A stretch of 64,000 bases of DNA from Pseudomonas sp. BMS12 (GCF_001592875.1 NZ_LSOF01000019.1:1-64000); one strand, 5' to 3'. Shown: positions 34,500 to 44,238, counted from the stretch's first letter. Made by a program: numbers and translations. Notes: generated from the letters alone by a model not told the origin.

Positions 34500-35384
34500 A
34501 TGCAGTGGAGTCTGGAACAGATCCGGGTGTTCGTCAGTGTTGCCGAAGGGCAGTCGTTCTCCTCGACAGCACGGCGCCTGCAACGGGCGCAGTCGGCGGT
34601 GAGTAATGCCATCGCCCTGCTCGAAGCCGATCTCGGCGTGTTGCTGTTCGAGCGCAGCAGCGGTCGCCAGCCGCGCTTGACCGCCGCCGGCGTGGCCCTG
34701 TTGGAGGAGGCTCGCGAGGTGCTGCGCCAGTGCGAGCGCCTCGAAGGGCGAGCGCTGGGGCTGGTGCGCGGCGAGGAAGTCCGCCTGCGTCTGGCTCAGG
34801 ACGAGGCGATGCCTTATCAGCCGGTACTGGACAGTCTCGAAGCCCTGGCTCAGGCCTTTCCCCTGCTGGAGGTGCAGCTGGCCAGCGGTGCCCAGGGCGA
34901 TGTGGCGCGCAAGCTGCTGGAGCGCCGCGCCGATCTCGGCCTGTTGTTTCACCATGAGCAGATGCCTGATGCCCTGGAGCGGCGCCGGCTGGGGACCATC
35001 GAAATGGTCACCGTGTGTGGCGCCGGACATCCCCTGGCCGATGCCGGGCAGATCGACCGTCGCGAGCTGGCCCGCCACCGGCAGTTGCTGATGGCGCCGC
35101 AGGACAGCCACTACCCGGGTGGCGAGCAGATCAGCCCGAGTATCTGGCGGGCCGACAGCTTCTATGCCATGGCCGAGTTGCTCATGCGCAACCTTGGTTG
35201 GGCCTGGCTGCCGCGGCATGTGGTGCAGTACCCGACTTATCAGAGCCAGTTGGTCGAGCTGCGCTGCGACTGGACGCCGCCGCCGTTGGTGGTGGAGCTG
35301 GTCTGCCGCCGCGACGAGGCGCTGGGGCCTGCCGCGCTGTGGTTGGCCGCCGCCTTTGCCGAGCGTCTGCAGGCGATGGGCTGA
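34500..35384 (+). CDS. LysR-family transcriptional regulator
   Basis: 294 residues. N-terminal winged helix-turn-helix: LEQIRVFVSVAEGQSFSSTARRL near residue 5, then SAVSNAIALLEADLGVLLFERSS. The C-terminal substrate-binding domain starts near residue 90. It is divergent from the SMR pump and transcribed toward waaA, so control of the SMR-oxidoreductase group is the natural guess. Effector unknown. Confidence 0.88.
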   Translation: MQWSLEQIRVFVSVAEGQSFSSTARRLQRAQSAVSNAIALLEADLGVLLFERSSGRQPRLTAAGVALLEEAREVLRQCERLEGRALGLVRGEEVRLRLAQDEAMPYQPVLDSLEALAQAFPLLEVQLASGAQGDVARKLLERRADLGLLFHHEQMPDALERRRLGTIEMVTVCGAGHPLADAGQIDRRELARHRQLLMAPQDSHYPGGEQISPSIWRADSFYAMAELLMRNLGWAWLPRHVVQYPTYQSQLVELRCDWTPPPLVVELVCRRDEALGPAALWLAAAFAERLQAMG

Positions 35385-35417
35385 TCGACCGGGGGCGCTC
35401 TGCTAAGCTGCGCGCCC

Positions 35418-36692
35418 ATGAATAGAACCCTCTATAGCCTGCTCCTGCATCTGCTCCTGCCGCTGATCTTCCTGCGCCTGTTGTGGCGCGCCTGGCGCGC
35501 GCCGGCCTACGGGCGGCGTATCGGCGAGCGCTTTGCCATCGGCCTGCCGGCCTTCAGGCCGGGCGGTATCTGGATTCACGCCGTGTCGCTGGGCGAGAGC
35601 ATCGCCGCGGCGCCACTGATCCGCGAACTACTGGCTCGGTATCCGCAATTGCCGATCACCGTGACCTGCATGACCCCGACCGGTTCGGAGCGCATCCAGG
35701 CGCTGTTCGGCGAGCGCATTCAGCACTGCTACCTGCCGTACGACCTGCCCTGGGCCTGCCAGCGCTTCCAGGCGCGTCTGCAACCGCGCCTGGCGGTGGT
35801 GATGGAAACCGAGCTGTGGCCCAACCACATCCATGCCTGTCACCGCCGCGGCATTCCGGTGGTGCTGGCCAATGCGCGGTTGTCCGAACGTTCGGCGCGC
35901 GGATACGCGCGCTTCGCCGGGCTGACCGCGCCGATGCTCGCCGAACTGAGCCTGATCGCGGTGCAGACGGCGGCCGAGGCCGAACGCTTCCGCCAGCTGG
36001 GTGCGCGCAGCGAGTGCGTCGAGGTGACCGGCTCGATCAAGTTCGACCTGCACGTCGATCCCGAGCTGGCGCAACGTGCCGGCGAGCTGCGCGAAAGTTG
36101 GACAGCGACGGCGCGGCCGGTGTGGATTGCCGCCAGCACCCACGCCGGCGAGGATGAGGTCATCCTGGCTGCCCATCGCCAGCTGCTGGCCGAGCACGGT
36201 GATGCGCTGCTGATCCTGGTGCCGCGTCACCCGGAGCGTTTCGCCGACGTTTATGAGCTCTGCCGGCGTGAAGGCTTCGCCACGGTACGCCGCTCCGCAG
36301 GTGCACCTGTTGCTGCCAATACTCAGGTGCTGCTGGGCGATACCCTTGGCGAGCTGCTGTTCCTCTATGCCCTGGCCGACCTGGCCTTCGTCGGTGGCAG
36401 TCTGGTCGCCAATGGTGGGCACAACCTGCTGGAGCCAGCCGCACTGGGCAAGCCGTTGCTGAGCGGGCCGCACCTGTTCAACTTTCTGGAAATCGCCAAC
36501 CAGCTGCGCAGTGCCGGTGATCTGTTGCAAGTGGCGGACGCCGAGCAGTTGCACGCGGCTCTGCGCCATCTGTTCGACGAGCCACAGGCTGCGGCGCACA
36601 TGGCTGAGTCCGGGTTGGGGGTGCTGCGCGCCAATCAGGGCGCGCTGGTCCGTCTGCTGGCGGGGCTAGAACGCCTGCTGCCGCCGACCTGA
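35418..36692 (+). CDS. waaA: Kdo transferase (3-deoxy-D-manno-octulosonic acid transferase)
   Basis: GT30 enzyme that adds Kdo from CMP-Kdo to lipid IVA. 424 residues with an N-terminal membrane anchor (residues 5-22), IWIHAVSLGESIAAAPLI near 51, TCMTPTGSERI near 84, and VFVGGS-type C-terminal segment LAFVGGSLVANGGHNLLEPA near 320. It is the housekeeping Kdo transferase and is distinct from the GT42-like genes at 17-21 kb. Its 3' end overlaps the convergent DUF457 gene by 27 bp. Confidence 0.95.
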   Translation: MNRTLYSLLLHLLLPLIFLRLLWRAWRAPAYGRRIGERFAIGLPAFRPGGIWIHAVSLGESIAAAPLIRELLARYPQLPITVTCMTPTGSERIQALFGERIQHCYLPYDLPWACQRFQARLQPRLAVVMETELWPNHIHACHRRGIPVVLANARLSERSARGYARFAGLTAPMLAELSLIAVQTAAEAERFRQLGARSECVEVTGSIKFDLHVDPELAQRAGELRESWTATARPVWIAASTHAGEDEVILAAHRQLLAEHGDALLILVPRHPERFADVYELCRREGFATVRRSAGAPVAANTQVLLGDTLGELLFLYALADLAFVGGSLVANGGHNLLEPAALGKPLLSGPHLFNFLEIANQLRSAGDLLQVADAEQLHAALRHLFDEPQAAAHMAESGLGVLRANQGALVRLLAGLERLLPPT

Positions 36693-37208
36693 CAGATGGC
36701 GCCAGGCCAGGCCGAAAAGCGCCAGGGCCAGGCACGGCAGCCAGACCCAGCGCGCCTCGGACGCCAGCACCTGCAGGCCGCGCTGGCTGAAGAAGCCGTT
36801 GACGAAGGGCGACACTTCAATGGGTCGCCAGGGCAGGAAGAAGCGCTGCTCGCTCCAAGGCCATAGCCAGGCCACGCCCAGGCCGCCATCGGTAGCTGCA
36901 TCCAGCAGGCTGTGCGAGGCCGTGGCCAGGCCGATCCAGAGAAATGCCTTGAGCGGGCCGCAACCCAGTAGGCGGCAGCCCAGAGCCGCGAGCGCCCCGC
37001 AGATACCGGCGAATAACAGCGAGTGACTGAAGCCGCGATGGCCAAAGGCGTCGGCGTAGGGGATGCCGAACTTGAAGGCCAGCACGTCGGCATCGGGCAG
37101 CAGGGTGAACAGGAGCCCTGCCAGGAGCAGGCGCGGCGGTATGACGCGTGGACCGAGGGCGACACCCAGTGCCAGCAGGGGCAGCGGGTGGCTGATCAGG
37201 GTGGTCAC
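36666..37208 (-). CDS. Membrane-bound metal-dependent hydrolase, YdjM/DUF457 family
   Basis: 180 residues, about four membrane helices. The motif LLPDADVLAFKFGIPYADAFGHRGFSHSLLFA near residues 34-65 carries the conserved Asp and His residues, and ATASHSLLDAATDGGLG near 98 is the second metal segment. The start is a GTG at 37208 overlapping the upstream stop (GTGA), so it is probably coupled to that gene. The exact function of the family is uncertain; some members affect membrane phospholipids or LexA-regulated processes. Confidence 0.75.
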   Translation of the reverse strand: MTTLISHPLPLLALGVALGPRVIPPRLLLAGLLFTLLPDADVLAFKFGIPYADAFGHRGFSHSLLFAGICGALAALGCRLLGCGPLKAFLWIGLATASHSLLDAATDGGLGVAWLWPWSEQRFFLPWRPIEVSPFVNGFFSQRGLQVLASEARWVWLPCLALALFGLAWRHLSGRRQQAF

Positions 37209-38740
37209 GAGTGTTCGTGCATGCGCGCCAGTTGCCGCTCGAGCAGCGACGGGTAGGGCTCCAGCAGGCGTTCGACGCAGCTGGCGCCTTCCGGGCTGGC
37301 GATCGCGCGAATGCGTGCGCGTTGGCGCAGCAGGGGGTCTTCGGCCACGGCGCGCTGCACCAACAACAGGTTGCGGCTGTGCTGGGTCAGGGCCAGCGCG
37401 GCCTGGGCCGCTTCGCTGAGCAGCAGTTCGGCCTGGCTGGGGATAATTTCCTCGTCGCTGCGCGTCAGGCCCAGTTGCAGCTGTAGGGTGATGCCGCTGT
37501 CCGCCACCTCGATCTGCAGGGCGTGGCCGAGGGCGCGCAGCAGCTCGCCGCAGCACAGCGCATGGGTCAGGTAGTCCTCGTCACTGTTGGCGCTGCTGAA
37601 CAGGATCAGGCTGCTGCCATCGGTGAGGGTGAATAGCTTGCCCTGGTACAGCGCTGCAGCACGCTCCAGACAGTCGCGGTAGCGTTGCAACAACTCCAGC
37701 AGGCGTGCGCGTGGCAGGTGGCGCAGCTGTTCCTGGGCACCGAGCTGGACGGCCAGTACGGCGCTGCTGACGGGCTGCTCGGGCTCGGCTGGTGCCGGGG
37801 CGACGGGCATTTCCGGTTCTTGTGGGGGCTGCAGGTCGTGCAGATCGGCGAAGGGGTCGTCCGCCTCGGCCTGCACGAGCGGGATATGAGCCTCGTGGAC
37901 TTCGCCGAAGTCCTCGTCGAAGGCGTCGGCTTCGGTCTGCAGGTCGGGCATGGCGAAGCCCTGTTCCTGGGGCTCCTCCTCGTCGAAGTCCGGCTCCGCC
38001 TCGAAGTCATGCTCATGCTCGTCGAAGTGCAGCTCGGCCTCCGGCTTTTCCGGCACCAGACGCGCCTGCAGCTGGCGCGCCAGGTCACCGATCTCGTCCT
38101 GGCGCCCGGCGCCCGGCGCGGGGTCGTCCGGGTCGCGCAGCCACAGGCGCAGCTGCAGCAGCGGGGTCGACAGGTGGCGGCCCAGGCGCAGGCTGAGCGA
38201 CAGGGTCAGGGCCAGCAGAATCAGGCTGAGCAGGCCCATGCTCTGCAGGCTGATGGTCATCGGCTGCTGGAACTGCTGCATGTCCAGGCTGATGCTCAGC
38301 TGCCCGGCCATCACTTCCTGGAAGTTGATGACCGTCGAGTACAGTCCGTCATTCTCACCTAGCAGGCTCTGCGCAGGGCGTGAGCCAGCTTCGGCCAGGA
38401 TGCGGTTGTCCACGCTGTAGATAGCCGCGTGGGCCACTAGCGGGTTCTTCGCCAGGTTGCTGAGCAGCACGTTGAGGCTGAGGATGTCGTTGGACACCAG
38501 CAGCTCGGTGGCCGAGGCGGCAGTCTGCACGATGAGGCTCTGCCCCAGGGCGTCGGCCTGCTGCTGCATGGCCTGTTTGAACTGCATGCCCATCACCCAG
38601 GCGTAGATCACCAGAGCCAGGGCGACCAGCAGCAGGCTGTGGCTGGCAATGCGCAACGCCAGCGGCACGCGGCGTTGGCGCAGGGCGTTGAACAGCAACA
38701 GGAAGAAATTGTCAGGCTTGACCTGGGCGGGCCGGTTCAC
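37205..38740 (-). CDS. Sensor-like inner-membrane protein with acidic linker and cyclase-like domain
   Basis: 511 residues: TM1 at about 27-48, a periplasmic segment to about 165, TM2 at about 166-186, a HAMP-like piece (GRHLSTPLLQLRLWL), an extremely Asp/Glu-rich linker (about 220-300), and a C-terminal domain near 335-505. That domain contains LLQRYRDCLERAAALYQGKLF and later DGSSLILFSS, reminiscent of class III nucleotidyl cyclases but without convincing metal or substrate residues. Upstream of and divergent from serB. The topology suggests a signalling or scaffold role. Function unknown. Confidence 0.6.
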   Translation of the reverse strand: MNRPAQVKPDNFFLLLFNALRQRRVPLALRIASHSLLLVALALVIYAWVMGMQFKQAMQQQADALGQSLIVQTAASATELLVSNDILSLNVLLSNLAKNPLVAHAAIYSVDNRILAEAGSRPAQSLLGENDGLYSTVINFQEVMAGQLSISLDMQQFQQPMTISLQSMGLLSLILLALTLSLSLRLGRHLSTPLLQLRLWLRDPDDPAPGAGRQDEIGDLARQLQARLVPEKPEAELHFDEHEHDFEAEPDFDEEEPQEQGFAMPDLQTEADAFDEDFGEVHEAHIPLVQAEADDPFADLHDLQPPQEPEMPVAPAPAEPEQPVSSAVLAVQLGAQEQLRHLPRARLLELLQRYRDCLERAAALYQGKLFTLTDGSSLILFSSANSDEDYLTHALCCGELLRALGHALQIEVADSGITLQLQLGLTRSDEEIIPSQAELLLSEAAQAALALTQHSRNLLLVQRAVAEDPLLRQRARIRAIASPEGASCVERLLEPYPSLLERQLARMHEHS

Positions 38741-38904
38741 AGAGCGCGGCTCTTCTCGACGGGAATTGCCGCGCAGTATACCCAGCGCCCAGGGGCCGGC
38801 AAAGCGCCGCCCGTGCCCTCGGCCGGTCGAAACTGGTTAGAATGTGCACCTTTTCATGGCGGGCCCTGGCTCCGCCCGACCTGCCTGCCGTGGGAGTCAA
38901 GGTT

Positions 38905-40119
38905 TTGCGCGAAATCGTCCTGATCAATATCACCGGGGAAGATCGTCCGGGCCTGACTGCGGCCATCACCGGTGTCCTCGCCCAGGGCGGGGTGAATATC
39001 CTCGACATCGGCCAGGCGGTGATTCACGACACCCTGTCGTTCGGCATCCTGGTGGAGATCCCCGGCACCGAGCAGGCCTCCTCGGTACTCAAGGACGTGC
39101 TGTTCACCGCCTACAAACTTGACCAGCAAGTGCGTTTCACGCCCGTGTCCGAGGCGGACTACCAGCAGTGGGTCGGCGGCCAGGGCAAGCCGCGCTATAT
39201 CGTCACCCTGCTGACGCGCAAGGTGACGGCCGAGCAGCTGCAGCGGGTCAGCGCCATCACCGCCAAGTACGGTCTCAATATCGATCATATCGATCGCCTC
39301 TCCGGGCGCATGGCCCTGGATATGCCGGCGGATCAGGGCAAGGGCTGCATCGAGTTCTCCGTGCGCGGCGAGCCGGCCGATGCCGCCGCCCTGCGTGCCG
39401 AATTCCTCAGCGTGGCCCAGGAACTCAACGTCGACATCGCCTTCCAGCGCGACTCGGTGTTCCGTCGTAATCGCCGCCTGGCGGTGTTCGACATGGATTC
39501 GACGCTGATCGAGGCCGAAGTCATCGACGAGCTGGCCAAGGCCGCCGGGGTTGGCGAGCAGGTTTCGGAAATCACCGAGCGGGCCATGCGCGGCGAGCTG
39601 GATTTTGCCGCCAGCTTCAAGGAGCGTCTGGCGCTGCTGCAGGGCTTGTCCGAGGACGTGCTGGAAGAGATCGGCGCCTCGCTGCGCCTGACCGAAGGCG
39701 CCGAAGTGTTGTTCGCCGAACTCAAACGCCTGGGCTACAAGACCGCCATCCTCTCCGGCGGCTTCACCTATTTCGCCAAGCAGCTGCAAGCCAAGCTGGG
39801 CATCGACTATGTGTTCGCCAACGAGCTGCAGATAGTCGATGGCAAGGTCACTGGTGTTGCGGTGGAACCCATCGTCGATGCCCAGCGCAAGGCCGATCTG
39901 TTACGCGAGCTGGCGGAGAAGGAGGGCCTGCGCCTGGAGCAGACCATCGCCGTGGGCGATGGCGCCAACGATCTGCCGATGCTCGGCCTGGCCGGTTTGG
40001 GTGTGGCCTTCCGTGCCAAGCCGCTGGTCAAGCAGTCGGCCAAGCAGGCGATTTCCACCCTGGGCCTGGACGGCATCCTCTATCTGCTGGGCTTCCGCGA
40101 TCGCGACGGCCTGGAGTAG
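38905..40119 (+). CDS. serB: Phosphoserine phosphatase
   Basis: Last step of serine synthesis. 404 residues: an ACT-type regulatory region (EIVLINITGEDRPGLTAAI and a second repeat near 95-170) followed by the HAD phosphatase domain with VFDMDSTLIEAE near 193, LSGGFTYFAKQL near 290 and VGDGANDLPML near 350. I chose the TTG at 38905 because it yields the conserved MREIVLINITGEDRPG start with GGGAG upstream; the ATG at 38842 lies in a non-conserved extension. Confidence 0.92.
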   Translation: MREIVLINITGEDRPGLTAAITGVLAQGGVNILDIGQAVIHDTLSFGILVEIPGTEQASSVLKDVLFTAYKLDQQVRFTPVSEADYQQWVGGQGKPRYIVTLLTRKVTAEQLQRVSAITAKYGLNIDHIDRLSGRMALDMPADQGKGCIEFSVRGEPADAAALRAEFLSVAQELNVDIAFQRDSVFRRNRRLAVFDMDSTLIEAEVIDELAKAAGVGEQVSEITERAMRGELDFAASFKERLALLQGLSEDVLEEIGASLRLTEGAEVLFAELKRLGYKTAILSGGFTYFAKQLQAKLGIDYVFANELQIVDGKVTGVAVEPIVDAQRKADLLRELAEKEGLRLEQTIAVGDGANDLPMLGLAGLGVAFRAKPLVKQSAKQAISTLGLDGILYLLGFRDRDGLE

Positions 40120-40132
40120 TCGGCCAGGACAG

Positions 40133-40164
40133 AAAAAGCCCCGCATCTGCGGGGCTTTTCTTTT
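40133..40164. terminator. Bidirectional terminator between serB and fimX
   Basis: GCCCCGC, ATCT loop, GCGGGGC: a 7-bp GC stem flanked by AAAAA on one side and TTTTCTTTT on the other, placed between convergent serB and fimX. It is a rho-independent terminator usable from both directions. Confidence 0.88.
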
Positions 40165-40173
40165 ACGCGGTGC

Positions 40174-42240
40174 TTATTCGTCGCCAGCTGAGAAGTCGTA
40201 GTCCATCGACTGGCTCGGGCCCTGCAGATAATGGCCCTGAATGTAGTTGACCCCGGCCTGCCAGAGGGTGGCCAGCACGCTGGCGCTCTCGACGTAGGGC
40301 ACTATGGTCAGCTTGGCCTGGGCATGCAGGCTGGCCAGCAGGGTTTTCAGGGCCTCCTGATTCTCCGCGCTGCTGAGGTCCTGAGAGAAGGATCCGTCGA
40401 CCTTCACGAAATCGATATTCAGGTGCTTGAGCGTGTTGAAGGGGTTGAGGGCGCAGCCGAACTGGCCCAGTCCTACCTTGCAATGCAGCTCGGCCAGCCC
40501 TTGGGTAAGGGCCTTGGCCTGCTTGAGGTAGGCCACGGCATCCTGCTCGCTGAGCTGGAATACCAGGGCGTCCGAAGGCAGGCGGGCGGCCTTGAGGGCG
40601 ACGCTGAGCCAGGGCAGCAGGGTCTGATCTTGCACGCTGCTGCTCGACAGGTGCACGAACAGGCGAGTGCTGTGGCCCTTGCTGCGGTGCTCGGCGAGCA
40701 GCTTGATCGAGTTGAGGATCACCCAGCGGTCGATCTTCTCGGCCAGGCCGGCATCGCGCGCCGCGGCGAGGAAGTCGGTTGGCGGCACTTCATCGCCTTG
40801 CGGGCTGAGCAGGCGCAACAGCACCTCATAGTGCTCGTCGCTGTCGCCGCGCAGGCTGATGATGGGCTGGAACAGCAGGCGGAAACTGTTGTTTTCCAGG
40901 GCCTGTTGCACCATGGCCACCAGGCTGCCGCGGCTGGCGGCGGCGGCCAGTTCGTCGGCCGGGTTGTAGATCTTGATGGCGTTGCTGTCGATTTCATCGG
41001 CGCAGCGGTGGGCGCGCTCGATCACTTCCTGCGGCTTGCTGGTCTGCTCGCTGAGGCCGGCGACACCAATCGACAGGGTGGTCTGTACCGTGCGGCCGCT
41101 GACGTCGAAGAGGTGGCCTTCGATTTTCTTCAGCAGGCTGGCCAGTTGCTCCTGGCACTGTTGTGGCGCTGAGCCACTGATCAGGGCGGTGAACACATCG
41201 TCGCTGAAACGGGCCAGTTGCACCCCGCTGCCAAAATGACTGCGCAGGATATTGGCCAGGTCGGTCAGCAGGATATCGATACCGGCCACGCCAACTTCGC
41301 CAACGGCGTCGCTGAAACGGTCGATGCGGATGTAGGCCAGGCTGGCGACCTGGCCGTCGCTGACCGCACGTTGCGCCGCACCATCCATCAGTTCGAGGAA
41401 GTGCGAACGGTTGAACAGGCCGGTGACCAGGTCCTGGCTGCTGATTTCGCGTAGCTTTTCTTCCAGCTCGGCATTGTCGTTTTCGGCGCGGATGACCACC
41501 TGGATGCAGGGTTCGCCGTCATAGGTGGCCGGCGAGAAGCCCATGCGTGCCTGGAATTGCTGGCCGTTTGGCTTGACACCGCCGCAGCTCAGCTCGGCGT
41601 TGCCGTCCTCGCTGGCGTAGTTTTTCAGGAAGTCCTTGAAGCGGCCCTGATCTGCCGAGGCGATCAGGTCGATCATCGGCATGCCTTCCAGCTCCTCGGC
41701 ATCCTCGTAATCGAACAGCTTGAGGTAGGCACGGTTGGCATAGATATGCATGCCGTCGTGGACGTAGGTGATGGCGTCCACCGAACTGTCCAACAGCAGC
41801 TGGCAGCGCTTCTCCGCTTCGCGCAGGGCGACTTCGGCGGCACGGCGTGCGCGGCGTTGCTCGAGGTTCGCCAGCTCGCGGTTGGCGACCAGGATCAGGC
41901 GCTCGTCCTCGCCCTGGGGCAGGGCATCCTGGGCGCCGAGCATCAGGGCTTCGGTGATGAAGTCGGAATCGTTGCCATCCACCAGCTGGATGACCGGAAT
42001 GTCCTTGGCCTGGCGGCGGATGGCGCTGATCGCTTCGCTGGGCTCGAGGTGCTCGCTGCTCGGCGCGCTGATCAGCAGATCCCAGCTTTGCTGCAGGGCG
42101 TCGGCGAGATTGTCGCTGGAGGTGATGCGATGCACGCGCGTCGCGCGGCCGGCATTGCGGAACAGGCTGACCAGACGCTCGGCCTCGTTCTGCGAGTCTT
42201 CAAGAATCAGCAGCCGTATGGTTTTTTTTTCGATGGCCAT
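40174..42240 (-). CDS. fimX: Cyclic-di-GMP-binding regulator of type IV pili FimX
   Basis: 688 residues: a receiver-like domain (1-125, MAIEKKTIRLLILEDSQ), a PAS domain (about 145-265), a degenerate GGDEF domain (RFSDDVF where GGDEF would be, near 344) and a C-terminal EAL-like domain with EVLLRLL in place of EAL near 471. In P. aeruginosa FimX binds c-di-GMP without strong hydrolysis and promotes polar pilus assembly and twitching. The degenerate motifs here fit that. The start ATG at 42240 was chosen over a longer frame because it gives the conserved N-terminus. Confidence 0.93.
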   Translation of the reverse strand: MAIEKKTIRLLILEDSQNEAERLVSLFRNAGRATRVHRITSSDNLADALQQSWDLLISAPSSEHLEPSEAISAIRRQAKDIPVIQLVDGNDSDFITEALMLGAQDALPQGEDERLILVANRELANLEQRRARRAAEVALREAEKRCQLLLDSSVDAITYVHDGMHIYANRAYLKLFDYEDAEELEGMPMIDLIASADQGRFKDFLKNYASEDGNAELSCGGVKPNGQQFQARMGFSPATYDGEPCIQVVIRAENDNAELEEKLREISSQDLVTGLFNRSHFLELMDGAAQRAVSDGQVASLAYIRIDRFSDAVGEVGVAGIDILLTDLANILRSHFGSGVQLARFSDDVFTALISGSAPQQCQEQLASLLKKIEGHLFDVSGRTVQTTLSIGVAGLSEQTSKPQEVIERAHRCADEIDSNAIKIYNPADELAAAASRGSLVAMVQQALENNSFRLLFQPIISLRGDSDEHYEVLLRLLSPQGDEVPPTDFLAAARDAGLAEKIDRWVILNSIKLLAEHRSKGHSTRLFVHLSSSSVQDQTLLPWLSVALKAARLPSDALVFQLSEQDAVAYLKQAKALTQGLAELHCKVGLGQFGCALNPFNTLKHLNIDFVKVDGSFSQDLSSAENQEALKTLLASLHAQAKLTIVPYVESASVLATLWQAGVNYIQGHYLQGPSQSMDYDFSAGDE

Positions 42241-42306
42241 GGGGATTTGCTTGGAATGCGCCGAAGAACGGGCGAAAAAAGACGACAAATGGTCTGTTCC
42301 GGCAAT

Positions 42307-44121
42307 CTACAGCGACTTCCAGAGTGAGTCAAAGTCTTCATCCCCGCCCTTGCCAGGCTCTTTCGGGGCTGTGACGGAAGTCCCGTCGGGCTGCTGTGGC
42401 TGGCTCAGCGGGCGATATTCGAACTGGCTGAAGCTGCCGGTGCTGGTCTGCTTGCGGCTGAGTACGGCGCGGGTTTCCTCGCCGTTGTGGTTGATCAGCA
42501 CCTTGTTGCTTTCCTGGAATGGCAGGCGCGGCGTGATCAGCGTGGCCGCTCGTGAGATCACGCGGATCTCCGGCAGCAGCAGGGCGCGCAGGAAGTGGCT
42601 GTTCTGCTCGCTCTTGCGCACCAGCTGAACGCCGCAGGGTTGCGCGTGTGGGGCCACCAGCTCGATGCCCATCTGCGTGCCGCCGCCGCGCACCTGGCGA
42701 ATCCAGCGCACCACCGCCACACTCCAGGACTGCCCAGGCGCGTCCTGTATGCCCAGCAGCTCACCGGCCTGCAACTGGCTCGGTACTTCCCTGGGCCAGC
42801 TCAGGCAGTAACCGCCAGGGCTGTGATTGACGATCGGCAGCTCATGGGTGGGGTAGCCTTCGGCAACTTCTTCGCACGCCTGTTCGCCGGGTTTGCTCGA
42901 TTTGTACTGGATTTCTTCCAGCGGCATGCCCGGTACCCAATGACTTTCACGCTGGGCGTCGAAAGCGCCGGCCCAGATATCCGGACCTGCCGTGGCACTG
43001 GTGTTGACAGTCTTGAAGCGCGCGCTGCGGTCTTCTTCCGGACGCATGAGTACGTCGGCGAAGCTGCGTTTGCCGGCCAGGTTGAAATGCAGGGCGGACA
43101 TGCCGATGCAAAGAAACAGGCTGCCGCGTCCCGGGTTGCGCTGAAAGGTGCGTTCGGCGATGTCGCCCCAGGCCGAGCTCAGATGCTGCAGCAGGTCCAG
43201 CGGCATGCCTTCGGGGATGCGCAGGCGCTTGGCCTCCGGGCTGTCGGGGGGCAGCAGGAGGTATTCCTTGATGGCATCGACCAGTGGGGTCGGATCGAGG
43301 CCCTGCATGTTGTGCAGTTCGCCTTCCCCGAACAGTGATCTGTAGCGCGGCGGGCCATCTAGCTGCGGGGCGATGGCAAACAGGCTGCCCGGTGCGTCGG
43401 CGGGTTGTAGCCTGGCCAGGCTGCTCCAGCTTTCCAGGCCTTCGGCCAGGCGGGCGATACCGCTCTGGCGCATCTGGTTGCAGCGTGCGCAGCCCAGCAG
43501 CAGGGCGCCGATATACACCTGCTCCAGGCTCAGGCTGCGGCCGTTGCGCGCCAGCCCGTCACTGATCTGTAGCTGCTGCAGGCCATGCTTGCGCGCCATG
43601 AGATGCAGCTGGTGGAGCTCCAGCCACAAGCCTTCGGGCACCGGGCAGTACAGCTGGCTGGCGCGCACCAATGGGCCACACAGGCTGTGGCTGGCCCGCT
43701 GCAGGGCCATAGCCAGCACGGGGGCGCGATCTTTGCTGAAACGCGGCAGTTCCTGGGTGACGATCAGTTTGTAGCCGATGGCCAGATGGTTTTGCAGGGC
43801 CTGGCAAAGGTTGGCGACCTTGCGCGGGCGTTCGTCGAGGACGATGGACTGGTTGAGGAAGTGGCGTTCCAGATGGCTGCAGACGAAATGCACTTCCGGA
43901 CGCAGCAGTTCGAGCAGTTGCAGGCGATTGTCGCTGGGGGTGAGCAGCTGGTTCAGCTCGACCAGACTCTGATATAGCTGGCGGGCGGTTTCGCCGATAT
44001 TGGCCTTGGGGAGTCCGGCGATCCAGCGCTTGAACTCGCGCGGAGTGGCATCGCAGAAGGACAGGCCCTGTCTGTCGGGAGTGGAGACACGCAGCAGCAG
44101 GTGAGGGCTTTGCTTATCCAT
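42307..44121 (-). CDS. PilZ-domain protein, putative c-di-GMP receptor
   Basis: 604 residues. A PilZ signature is visible near residue 427 (LPIVNHSPGGY, matching the NxSxxG part), with an Arg-containing stretch upstream. The N-terminal 400 residues are mostly helical with no recognised domain. It lies directly upstream of fimX on the same strand, 66 nt away, so both probably act in one c-di-GMP circuit. Start uncertain: ATG 44121 (MDKQSPH) is used; a TTG at 44139 is possible. Neither has a strong ribosome site. Confidence 0.75.
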   Translation of the reverse strand: MDKQSPHLLLRVSTPDRQGLSFCDATPREFKRWIAGLPKANIGETARQLYQSLVELNQLLTPSDNRLQLLELLRPEVHFVCSHLERHFLNQSIVLDERPRKVANLCQALQNHLAIGYKLIVTQELPRFSKDRAPVLAMALQRASHSLCGPLVRASQLYCPVPEGLWLELHQLHLMARKHGLQQLQISDGLARNGRSLSLEQVYIGALLLGCARCNQMRQSGIARLAEGLESWSSLARLQPADAPGSLFAIAPQLDGPPRYRSLFGEGELHNMQGLDPTPLVDAIKEYLLLPPDSPEAKRLRIPEGMPLDLLQHLSSAWGDIAERTFQRNPGRGSLFLCIGMSALHFNLAGKRSFADVLMRPEEDRSARFKTVNTSATAGPDIWAGAFDAQRESHWVPGMPLEEIQYKSSKPGEQACEEVAEGYPTHELPIVNHSPGGYCLSWPREVPSQLQAGELLGIQDAPGQSWSVAVVRWIRQVRGGGTQMGIELVAPHAQPCGVQLVRKSEQNSHFLRALLLPEIRVISRAATLITPRLPFQESNKVLINHNGEETRAVLSRKQTSTGSFSQFEYRPLSQPQQPDGTSVTAPKEPGKGGDEDFDSLWKSL

Positions 44122-44238
44122 ACCGGAGTCGATATCCAAGAGGGTGGGCGGCCCTTTCTGGTGAAGAGCTTTAGGGAAACTCTAGCAGCATAGGCAGGCC
44201 CTAACCCAGCGAGATTGGGTAAGGCTTTCGACAGGCGT

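Noticed and set aside
34416..35219. N-terminal extension of the SMR transporter
   Set aside because: It is antisense to the LysR gene and would add a long polar tail to a four-helix protein.
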